DNA from: JAVBSN01 sp031547045
GTDB taxonomy: Bacteria > Bacillota > Clostridia > Lachnospirales > Lachnospiraceae
DNA length: 5,276 bases
Assembly (NCBI GenBank): GCA_031547045.1
Contig: JAVBSN010000113.1
Location: forward strand, 1-5,276
Direction of reading: 5' to 3'
The position numbers were made by a program, and so were the translations under genes. Below are positions 1 to 5,276 of the stretch, piece after piece. The notes under the pieces were generated by a model. That model was not told the origin of the DNA, ran no database searches, and saw only the letters and a program-made list of their open reading frames with translations. Positions within the stretch are counted from its first letter, which is position 1, and each line of letters opens with the position of its first letter.

Positions 1-1
1 A

Positions 2-1294
2 TTTGTAATAATGGGACTGGGTAATATCGCTAGGGGACAAATAATAAAAGGATTACTATTTTTAGCTATGGAGATCGGATTTATTTTCTTTATGATAGAA
101 AGTGGAATCGATTTTCTTAAAGGATTTATAACTCTTGGAACAGATACAGGAGGAGAAGTATTTAATGAGGCGAAGCAAATATATGAATATACACAAGGTG
201 ACAATTCTATGCTTTGCTTGTTATATGGCATTTTTGCTATATTTATAATATTAGGTTTTTTAATAGTTTGGCAAGCGTCAGCTAAGTCAGCATATAAAGC
301 ACAACTTAATAAAAAAGCAGGGAAAAAACCATTAAACATTATTCAGGATATAAAAAGTCTTTTAGATGGAAATGTACATAAAACATTATTGTTTGTACCA
401 ATATCATGTGTAGTAGTATTTACAGTAATGCCACTTGTTTTCATGATAAGCATGGCATTTACAAATTATGATAGAAATCATCAACCACCAGGAAGTTTGT
501 TTACATGGGTAGGTATAGAAAATTTCAAAGAAATATTTAATGTTAATAGTGGGTTGGGAACAGCATTTTGGCATATATTAGGGTGGACATTAGTATGGGC
601 ATTCTTTGCTACAGCCCTTAACTATATACTTGGAATTATTATAGCAATGATTATAAATAGAAAAGATACAAAATTTAAAGGTTTCTGGAGATTTATATTT
701 GTTCTATCTATAGCAGTACCACAATTTGTTTCCTTATTAGTAATGAGAACAATGCTTCAACCAGAAGGTGCAGTAAATGTATTATTAAAAGAATTAGGAA
801 TGATAGAAACTAGTCTTCCGTTCTGGACAAATGCCACTTGGGCGAGAATAACAATAATAGTAGTTAACCTTTGGATAGGTATACCATATACAATAATACA
901 AACAACAGGAATACTTCAAAACATTCCAGAGGATTTATATGAGGCAGCAAAAATAGATGGTGCTAGTACGGTAGTAAGATTCTTTAAAATAACATTGCCA
1001 TATATGTTATTTATAACAACACCGTATTTAATAACACAATTTATCGGAAACATTAACAACTTTAATGTAATATACTTATTAACAAAAGGTGCACCGGCAG
1101 CTATGAATTATCATAATGGTACAGCAGGAAAAACCGATTTACTTGTAACTTGGTTATACAAATTAACAATAGATTTAAAAGATTACAATTACGGAGCAGT
1201 AATTGGTATCATAGTATTCGTTCTTTCTGCTATATTTGCGCTATCAACATATAGAAGGACAGGATCATATAATAATGAGGAGGAATTTCAATGA
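2..1294 (+). CDS. MalF-like sugar ABC transporter permease, 5' end cut by window edge
   Basis: This is a membrane subunit of a carbohydrate ABC importer (MalF/UgpA class), forming half of the channel through which a sugar passes after delivery by a solute-binding protein. The EAA loop that contacts the ATPase is visible near residue 311 counted from the ATG at 11: EAAKIDGA, then ITLP at 327-330. Hydrophobic segments lie near residues 13-33, 67-89, 125-150, 185-215, 225-250, 285-300, 330-350 and 395-415, which suits the eight-span MalF plan. The loop after the third span is short, unlike the large periplasmic P2 domain of E. coli MalF. The frame is open to the left edge (F-V-I before the ATG at 11), and I see no ribosome-binding site there. 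Clostridial MalF proteins usually have a few dozen residues before this MGLGN motif, so the true start is probably outside the window. The specific sugar cannot be read from the sequence. Confidence 0.9.
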   Translation, partial: FVIMGLGNIARGQIIKGLLFLAMEIGFIFFMIESGIDFLKGFITLGTDTGGEVFNEAKQIYEYTQGDNSMLCLLYGIFAIFIILGFLIVWQASAKSAYKAQLNKKAGKKPLNIIQDIKSLLDGNVHKTLLFVPISCVVVFTVMPLVFMISMAFTNYDRNHQPPGSLFTWVGIENFKEIFNVNSGLGTAFWHILGWTLVWAFFATALNYILGIIIAMIINRKDTKFKGFWRFIFVLSIAVPQFVSLLVMRTMLQPEGAVNVLLKELGMIETSLPFWTNATWARITIIVVNLWIGIPYTIIQTTGILQNIPEDLYEAAKIDGASTVVRFFKITLPYMLFITTPYLITQFIGNINNFNVIYLLTKGAPAAMNYHNGTAGKTDLLVTWLYKLTIDLKDYNYGAVIGIIVFVLSAIFALSTYRRTGSYNNEEEFQ

Positions 1295-2163
1295 TGAAAA
1301 AAGAAAAAAGCTATACAGTCAAACGAAAAGTAACAAATGTTTTTGTTCATACATTCCTTTCTCTTTTAGCTATAATATGGGTTTCTCCTATTCTATGGAT
1401 AATAATGACATCATTTAGAGCGGGAAAGGGTTCATATTCAACAACATTTTTCCCTAAAGCATTAACCTTATCAAACTATACAACCTTATTTACAGATACA
1501 GCTATATTTAATTTCCCTAGATGGTTTGGAAATACATTTTTTGTTGCAGTATGTTCATGTATACTATCAACAATATATTTAGTATCAATAGCATTTGTAA
1601 TGTCTAGGTTAAGATTCAAATCAAGAAAGCCTATGTTAAATATAGCATTAATACTTGGAATGTTTCCAGGATTTATGTCGATGATAGCAGTGTATTACAT
1701 AATGAAAGGAATTGGGCTTACAGAAGGTCCTTTAAAATTATTGGCATTAATCCTCTTATACTCAGGGGGTGCAAATATACTTCAATTCTATGTAGCGAAA
1801 GGATTCTTTGATACGATTCCTAAAGCAATAGATGAAGCAGCATATATAGATGGAGCAACTAAGTGGAATGTATTTACTAAAATTGTTTTACCCCTCTCAA
1901 AACCAATTGTAGTATATACAGTACTTACTTCATTTATGGCACCATGGATAGATTTTATTCTAGCTAAAGTAATAATTGGTACTGATGCAAAATATTACAC
2001 TGTAGCAATAGGTCTTTGGAATATGCTTGAAAAAGAAAACATATACCAATGGTACACAAGATTTGCAGCAGGAGCAGTATGTGTATCTATACCTATAGCA
2101 ATACTATTTATAATAATGCAGAGATACTATTCTGATGGAATTACAGGTGCTGTAAAAGGATAA
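1291..2163 (+). CDS. MalG-like sugar ABC transporter permease
   Basis: This is the second membrane subunit of the same importer (MalG/UgpE class, about 290 residues, close to the 296 of E. coli MalG). It pairs with the MalF-like subunit to form the channel. The EAA loop reads DEAAYIDGA at residues 181-189, followed by F-TKIVLPL, the expected ATPase-docking motif. Six hydrophobic spans fit: about 15-40, 85-108, 115-140, 145-165, 205-225 and 262-283. The start codon overlaps the stop of the upstream gene as ATGA, and GAGGAGG at 1277-1283 sits 7 bases ahead, so the two genes are translationally coupled and cotranscribed. A second ATG follows immediately at 1294 and could also be used. The gene looks intact. 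Family assignment is firm; the substrate (maltodextrin or another oligosaccharide) is inferred only from family resemblance. Confidence 0.93.
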   Translation: MMKKEKSYTVKRKVTNVFVHTFLSLLAIIWVSPILWIIMTSFRAGKGSYSTTFFPKALTLSNYTTLFTDTAIFNFPRWFGNTFFVAVCSCILSTIYLVSIAFVMSRLRFKSRKPMLNIALILGMFPGFMSMIAVYYIMKGIGLTEGPLKLLALILLYSGGANILQFYVAKGFFDTIPKAIDEAAYIDGATKWNVFTKIVLPLSKPIVVYTVLTSFMAPWIDFILAKVIIGTDAKYYTVAIGLWNMLEKENIYQWYTRFAAGAVCVSIPIAILFIIMQRYYSDGITGAVKG

Positions 2164-2180
2164 ATGGTATGAATATATAA

Positions 2181-2209
2181 TTGAATACAAAAAGCAGATA
2201 GATTATAAT
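2181..2209 (+). promoter_or_regulatory. Candidate sigma-A promoter for the lipoprotein gene
   Basis: A TTGAAT hexamer at 2181-2186 and a perfect TATAAT at 2204-2209 are separated by 17 bases, the ideal sigma-A spacing. Transcription would start near 2216, in the loop of the inverted repeat. It would let the solute-binding lipoprotein be expressed separately from the permease genes. In such an AT-rich genome a TATAAT can occur by chance, so the exact spacing is the main support. Confidence 0.5.
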
Positions 2210-2243
2210 ATAAGATAGTGTGTGGTCTTATATTATAATCTAT
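2198..2243. repeat. Perfect 18-bp inverted repeat between malG-like and lipoprotein genes
   Basis: The arm at 2198-2215 (ATAGATTATAATATAAGA) is the exact reverse complement of 2226-2243, with a 10-base centre (TAGTGTGTGG). Weaker pairing extends outward: a G-T wobble, a mismatch, two G-C pairs, then three A-T pairs after a further mismatch. As RNA in a transcript reading through from the permease genes it would form a long AU-rich hairpin. There is no T-run after it, so it is not an ordinary intrinsic terminator. As DNA it covers the -10 box and start region of the candidate promoter and could be an operator. The sequence cannot separate an mRNA-stabilising or processing hairpin from a repressor site. 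Confidence 0.85.
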
Positions 2244-2256
2244 TGGCGTTTACGAA

Positions 2257-2263
2257 AAAGAGG
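2257..2263 (+). promoter_or_regulatory. Ribosome-binding site fixing the lipoprotein start
   Basis: AAAGAGG lies 7 bases before the ATG at 2271. This, together with the signal peptide that begins exactly there, decides for the 2271 start over an in-frame GTG at 2220 that falls within the centre of the inverted repeat. Confidence 0.7.
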
Positions 2264-2270
2264 TATTAGA

Positions 2271-3941
2271 ATGAAGAAGAGATTAAATATATTAATAAGT
2301 ATAATGTTATGTATATGTATGGTGGGTTGTGAAAATCAAAAAAATGAAGGAGTTTCTTCTATATATAATGGTGATTATGAAAAAGAGATGGAAGAAGCAA
2401 TGACAACACCATATGGTAAGTATCCAGAGCTTATAACATATACACTTGGAAAGATGACAGGTGCTAACAATTCTAATATGCCTCAGGGCGATACATACGA
2501 AGATAATGTGTATACAAGATACTTGAAAGACATGATAAACGTACAAAATAAAAATGTATTTGAAGCCAGTGATGATTATGATGAAATGGTAGATATGGCT
2601 ATAGCTACAGAGGAACTACCAGATATTATGGTAGTAAGTGATGAAGAAACATTAAAGGAACTTGTTAAGAATGATTTAATAGAAGATTTAACAGATTCAT
2701 TTAATAATTGCGCAAGTGATAGAATAAAGAATATATATGATAGCTATGGTGATGCAATATTTGATGGCGTAACCTTTGATGGTAAAATAATGGCATTACC
2801 AGAGACTAATATAGAAGATGGGCCAAGCTTAATATGGTTAAGAAAAGACTGGATGGATAAGTTAAGTCTAGAAGAGCCTAGAACAATTGAAGATGTAGAA
2901 AATATAATAAAACAATTTATAGAACAAGATCCAGGAAATAATGGTGTAGGAAATACAGTGGGTCTAGTATGTGATACTGAACTAACAGGAAAATGTGGCT
3001 ATAGTTATGAATATCAATTAGATGTTATATTTGCCAGTTTTGGAGCTTATCCCAAACAATGGATATATAATGATGATAACCAAGTGGTATACGGTTCAGT
3101 TCAACCAGAAGCAAAAGAAGCTTTAACAAAAATAAGACAGATGTATGAGGAAGGAATTATAGATAACAAATTCCTATTAAGAACAACTAACAATATTGTT
3201 GAATTAGTAATAGAAGGGAAATGTGGATCTTTCTTTGGGCCATGGTGGTCGCCTAATAATCCGTTAATGGATGCAATTGAAACTGATAAAGCAGCTAATT
3301 GGCAACCATATTTAATATCAACAGATGATAATGGAGAGATAAGTTATTATTCACAAAACCCTAGCTACAAATATGTAGTAGTTAGGAAAGGTTATGAACA
3401 TCCTGAAATAGCAGTTAAGATAATAGATGTTATGTTTGATTATGCTAGATATGAAGATAAGGAAGATGAAGAGTTAGCCAATTATTTCAAGTTAAATGTA
3501 GATCCTACAGCAAGACCTATAGGTATTAACATTGATTATAATGATGCATTGGAAAGATGCTACACGGACCTTGTTAATGTATTTGAAGGAAAGGAAGAAG
3601 CTGACAACTTAGAAATATTAGAAGCTTCTTATTATGAAGCATGCTATAACTATTTAAATAGTGATAAACCAACGTCGGAAGAATGGGCAGCATATACTTC
3701 AAGAATAACTGCATGTAAACTATTATATGAAGCAGATAAGAAGAAAATAACATCACTATATTTTGGAGAAACAGAAACCATGAAGGATGAGTGGTGGCAG
3801 CTTAGAGATATGGAAACAGAAATATATCTGGAAATAGTTACAGGTATTAAGGATATAGATGCATTTGATGAATTTGTAGAAGAATGGTACAAGAAGGGTG
3901 GCGAACAGATTACCAATGAGGTAAGGGAACAGGTTGAATAG
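2271..3941 (+). CDS. Solute-binding lipoprotein of carbohydrate ABC importer, LplA/AlgQ-like
   Basis: This 556-residue protein is probably the extracellular, lipid-anchored receptor that captures a sugar or oligosaccharide for an ABC importer. Its N-terminus is a lipoprotein signal: MKKR, a hydrophobic stretch, then the lipobox MVGC with the lipidated cysteine at residue 20. The mature protein is acidic. Features reminiscent of the large LplA/AlgQ-type binding proteins are WLRKDWMDKL (189-198), a loop DPGNNGVGNTVGL (220-232) at the position where relatives carry a calcium-binding D-x-D/N-G-N-G motif, and FFGPWWSPNNPL (321-332). At over 500 residues it is longer than a classic MalE (about 370-420) but normal for the LplA type. 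It follows the permease genes after a 107-base gap with its own candidate promoter. The start at 2271 is chosen for its ribosome-binding site and signal peptide. Binding-protein identity is fairly secure; ligand and partnership with the adjacent permeases are inferred. Confidence 0.85.
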   Translation: MKKRLNILISIMLCICMVGCENQKNEGVSSIYNGDYEKEMEEAMTTPYGKYPELITYTLGKMTGANNSNMPQGDTYEDNVYTRYLKDMINVQNKNVFEASDDYDEMVDMAIATEELPDIMVVSDEETLKELVKNDLIEDLTDSFNNCASDRIKNIYDSYGDAIFDGVTFDGKIMALPETNIEDGPSLIWLRKDWMDKLSLEEPRTIEDVENIIKQFIEQDPGNNGVGNTVGLVCDTELTGKCGYSYEYQLDVIFASFGAYPKQWIYNDDNQVVYGSVQPEAKEALTKIRQMYEEGIIDNKFLLRTTNNIVELVIEGKCGSFFGPWWSPNNPLMDAIETDKAANWQPYLISTDDNGEISYYSQNPSYKYVVVRKGYEHPEIAVKIIDVMFDYARYEDKEDEELANYFKLNVDPTARPIGINIDYNDALERCYTDLVNVFEGKEEADNLEILEASYYEACYNYLNSDKPTSEEWAAYTSRITACKLLYEADKKKITSLYFGETETMKDEWWQLRDMETEIYLEIVTGIKDIDAFDEFVEEWYKKGGEQITNEVREQVE

Positions 3942-3968
3942 ATACTGAAGAGGGGTAAGGGTATATGG

Positions 3969-3993
3969 AAAATAGAGATAATATTCTATTTTT
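3969..3993 (+). terminator. Weak AT-rich hairpin with T-run, possible terminator
   Basis: AAAATAGAG at 3969-3977 can pair with TTCTATTTT at 3984-3992 (nine pairs, one G-T) around a 6-base loop, and a run of five T ends at 3993. The stem holds a single G-C pair and the T-run is mostly part of the stem, so termination would be inefficient at best. It is the only terminator-like element in the 131-base gap after the lipoprotein gene, in which I see nothing else convincing. Confidence 0.25.
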
Positions 3994-4072
3994 GTATGAT
4001 AATAAAATTGCAAAATGAATGGTGGTTATATTAATAGAATTTTGGGTGATATTGTGAGTAAGGAGAAAAAGC

Positions 4073-4666
4073 ATGCAAGGATATATAAATATAATTAAAG
4101 AAGAAGTATATATTATAGCAGTGATGCTAATATTTGTATTCGTTTTATATAGCATAAGTAAGGAAAAGATTAATTACAAAAAAGTTTTTTCTTCTATAAT
4201 AATAGTATTTCTAAGTGTAGTGGTGGTGGAAATAGCAGGTTCATTTATTGAACTCTTGATTGGTGATGTTAACGGTGTCTTTTTGATATATAAGCTAATA
4301 AATTGGATTATTATAAATTCTTTACATATATGGCTGTCGCTTTATATATGTAAAACAATGATGTATAGTGAAAACAAAATATCAGAAGTATGGAAAAAGC
4401 AAAATATTATTTCTAATATAGTATTACTAGCATTGGTGTTAGTGGGCATATGTTTTGTAATTGCTAATTATTTTTATTATAAAAATCAACATGATATATG
4501 GGTGAGAAAAATGAATAGTGGAAATTATGATTGGATGCTTACTCCTTTCTTGAACGTTCCTTCCTATACAAGAAGTGTATTTTATGTGTGCATACGTTTT
4601 ATAAAATATTTAATAGTAGGAAATATACCATTTTTCTGTATTTTAGGTGAAAAAGATAATAAATAA
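4073..4666 (+). CDS. Integral membrane protein of unknown function
   Basis: I do not recognise this 197-residue protein by family. It is strongly hydrophobic with about five membrane spans (near residues 12-28, 38-63, 69-93, 114-135 and 169-192). Short charged loops separate them (KEKINYKK at 30-37, SENKISEVWKK at 99-109), and one longer loop between spans 4 and 5 contains W, Y and N residues. It ends with a short charged tail. The start is well supported: AAGGAG at 4060-4065 lies 7 bases ahead of the ATG. It follows the lipoprotein gene by 131 bases on the same strand and may share its transcript, since no strong terminator intervenes. The arrangement of spans resembles the membrane input region found at the N-terminus of some clostridial diguanylate cyclases and kinases, but no GGDEF or kinase domain follows here. 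That resemblance is an impression only. It could equally be an accessory factor for the transporter. Confidence 0.75.
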   Translation: MQGYINIIKEEVYIIAVMLIFVFVLYSISKEKINYKKVFSSIIIVFLSVVVVEIAGSFIELLIGDVNGVFLIYKLINWIIINSLHIWLSLYICKTMMYSENKISEVWKKQNIISNIVLLALVLVGICFVIANYFYYKNQHDIWVRKMNSGNYDWMLTPFLNVPSYTRSVFYVCIRFIKYLIVGNIPFFCILGEKDNK

Positions 4667-4683
4667 AAAAATAAAATTAGGTC

Positions 4684-4712
4684 TTGCAATATAAAAATAG
4701 ATGGTATATAAT
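4684..4712 (+). promoter_or_regulatory. Sigma-A promoter of rpsJ (S10 operon)
   Basis: TTGCAA at 4684-4689 and a perfect TATAAT at 4707-4712 are separated by exactly 17 bases. This is a near-consensus vegetative promoter, as expected for a ribosomal-protein operon. The predicted start is near 4718-4720, giving a leader of roughly 220 bases before the rpsJ ATG. The -10 box also lies in one arm of an inverted repeat whose other arm is in the leader (4820-4831). Confidence 0.75.
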
Positions 4713-4831
4713 ATTCCTTGCTGTGACATTGATAGCGTAGAAGCGAGAGGTTGCTACTGTATAGTAGGTTTTCCGTGGAGCGAATGTCAAGTTAGGAAAC
4801 TGGCGACAAGTCACTGTACTATATACCATCT
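4699..4831. repeat. 12-bp inverted repeat linking rpsJ -10 region to leader
   Basis: AGATGGTATATA at 4699-4710 is the exact reverse complement of 4820-4831. The pairing continues inward after one mismatch (three more pairs, one G-T), so 15 of 16 positions of 4699-4714 can pair with 4816-4831. If transcription begins at the strong promoter, the left arm is not in the RNA. The pairing would then form only in a transcript that starts further upstream, or be a chance AT-rich match. Confidence 0.5.
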
Positions 4832-4940
4832 GTAAGTTTGCAGAGATGACGTGTGTGAATAATTATGGAACACACGGGAAAGTGTACAGTCACCACTTGT
4901 CGTACTATTAATAAAGTGCGAAAAGGAGGCGGCTTTTTTT
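4719..4940 (+). ncRNA. Structured 5' leader of rpsJ, candidate cis-regulatory RNA
   Basis: This non-coding stretch between the promoter and rpsJ is 43% GC over 4721-4900, clearly richer than the surrounding genes, as expected of a folded RNA in an AT-rich genome. Its 3' part forms a three-way junction. CGACAAGT (4804-4811) pairs with ACTTGTCG (4895-4902), and ACTGTAC (4813-4819) pairs with GTACAGT (4884-4890). The junction encloses a hairpin at 4827-4848 (CATCT/AGATG plus inner pairs) and a hairpin CGTGTGT/ACACACG at 4850-4876. The 5' part has CTACT/AGTAG (4754-4767), AGTT/AACT (4790-4801) and TGTC/GACA (4785-4788 with 4805-4808). GTGAC (4723-4727) with GTCAC (4810-4814) and GACATT (4725-4730) with AATGTC (4783-4788) are alternatives. 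Leaders ahead of ribosomal-protein operons often bind a product of the operon, for example L4 at the E. coli S10 operon; whether that holds here is unknown. I cannot assign a named RNA family. Confidence 0.6.
4922..4929 (+). promoter_or_regulatory. rpsJ ribosome-binding site with T-tract spacer
   Basis: AAAGGAGG is a full Shine-Dalgarno match, but it lies 11 bases from the ATG, longer than the usual 5-9, and the spacer ends in seven T residues abutting the start codon. AAAAG (4921-4925) can pair with CTTTT (4933-4937), placing part of the ribosome-binding site in a small, weak hairpin loop. Confidence 0.75.
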
Positions 4941-5258
4941 ATGGCAAGTCAAGTAATGAGAATTACACTTAAGGCGTATGATCATAAGTTAATTGATCAA
5001 GCAGCTAAGAACATCATCGATACTGTTAAGAAGACAGGAGCAAAGGTTTCTGGACCTGTACCAATGCCAACTAAGGTTGAGAAGGTAACAATACTTAGAG
5101 CGGTTCACAAGTATAAGGATGCTAGAGAACAATTCGAGCAAAGAACTCATAAGAGATTGATTGATGTTATGCAACCAACACAAAAGACTATCGATGCTTT
5201 ACAAAAGTTAGATATGTCAGCTGGCGTTTACATCGACGTAAAGATGAAAAACAAATAA
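4941..5258 (+). CDS. rpsJ: 30S ribosomal protein S10 (NusE)
   Basis: This is ribosomal protein uS10, a component of the 30S subunit head that also acts as NusE in transcription antitermination together with NusB. The 105-residue length matches the family (about 102-105). The protein begins MASQVMRITLKAYDH and carries the S10 signature in residues 29-44, ending SGPVPMPT. This is followed by the conserved VHKYKDAREQFEQRTHKR region (56-73) and the C-terminal MSAGVYIDVK. The start is supported by the ribosome-binding site at 4922-4929. Codon choice differs from the upstream genes, with more AAG for lysine and ATC for isoleucine, as expected for a highly expressed gene. S10 normally opens the S10-L3-L4-L23-L2 operon; the next gene would start beyond the window, and only 18 AT-rich bases after the stop are visible. 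The product is certain. Confidence 0.98.
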   Translation: MASQVMRITLKAYDHKLIDQAAKNIIDTVKKTGAKVSGPVPMPTKVEKVTILRAVHKYKDAREQFEQRTHKRLIDVMQPTQKTIDALQKLDMSAGVYIDVKMKNK

Positions 5259-5276
5259 GTATTAATTAAGAAGTTA

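Noticed and set aside
11..13. ATG at 11 as the start of the MalF-like gene
   Set aside because: The frame is open to the left edge, no ribosome-binding site is visible in the ten bases before it, and family members usually have extra residues ahead of the MGLGN motif. It is treated as internal.
2220..2270. In-frame GTG at 2220 giving a 17-residue longer lipoprotein
   Set aside because: It falls in the centre of the inverted repeat without a ribosome-binding site, and would put WRLRKRGIR ahead of the lipoprotein signal peptide. The ATG at 2271 has a proper site and signal.
4008..4034. TTGCAA at 4008 with TATTAA at 4029 as a promoter for the membrane protein
   Set aside because: The spacing is only 15 bases and the -10 is poor. 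Such matches are expected by chance in this AT-rich gap.
4735..4800. Resemblance of the AGAGGTTGC segment to part of a lysine riboswitch
   Set aside because: The other conserved lysine-riboswitch segments are not in the expected order, and the downstream gene is S10 rather than a lysine gene.
4701..4835. Small + strand frame of 44 codons with many cysteines inside the rpsJ leader
   Set aside because: Its ATG lies in the spacer just upstream of the -10 box, it has no ribosome-binding site, and the region is better explained by RNA structure.
4846..4911. 21-codon + strand frame (M-T-C-V-N-N-Y...) as a possible leader peptide
   Set aside because: No Shine-Dalgarno sequence at a usable distance, no run of regulatory codons, and it spans the helices of the proposed junction. 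Likely chance.
2307..5183. Several open frames of 60-88 codons on the minus strand across the lipoprotein, membrane protein and rpsJ genes
   Set aside because: They lie opposite well-supported genes, have no recognisable domains, and have compositions expected from antisense reading of AT-rich coding sequence.

Overview
The window reads as a stretch of a low-GC Gram-positive chromosome, most likely class Clostridia. The genes are very AT-rich and favour ATA, AGA and AAA codons. Ribosome-binding sites are strong AGGAGG types, promoters are sigma-A-like, and one protein carries a Gram-positive style lipobox. The S10 protein is typically Firmicute. A Lachnospirales or Cellulosilyticum-like host is a guess; the genus cannot be fixed from this sequence. 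All five recognised genes are on the + strand.

Positions 1-2163 hold the two membrane subunits of a carbohydrate ABC importer of the maltose/maltodextrin type. A MalF-like permease is cut by the left edge, and a MalG-like permease overlaps its end by 4 bases (ATGA). Both carry the EAA loop that docks the ATPase. The ATPase itself is not in the window, which is common because MsmX-type ATPases are often encoded elsewhere.

Positions 2164-2270 hold a short regulatory gap. A TTGAAT-17-TATAAT promoter candidate lies in it, and its -10 box is buried in a perfect 18-bp inverted repeat. Downstream, at 2271-3941, is a large lipid-anchored solute-binding protein resembling the LplA/AlgQ type rather than the classic MalE type. 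It probably feeds a sugar or oligosaccharide importer, either the one next to it or another. At 4073-4666 is a five-segment membrane protein of unknown function that resembles, only loosely, the membrane input part of clostridial signalling proteins.

Positions 4684-5258 are a different world: a near-consensus sigma-A promoter, about 220 bases of comparatively GC-rich leader with long-range complementarity, a strong ribosome-binding site, and rpsJ (ribosomal protein S10/NusE), normally the first gene of the S10 ribosomal-protein operon. The window ends just after rpsJ, so the next gene is not visible.

The most interesting unexplained material is the rpsJ leader, which can form a three-way junction and has at least one competing fold, and the promoter-overlapping palindrome ahead of the lipoprotein gene. 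I could not match the leader to a named RNA family from memory.
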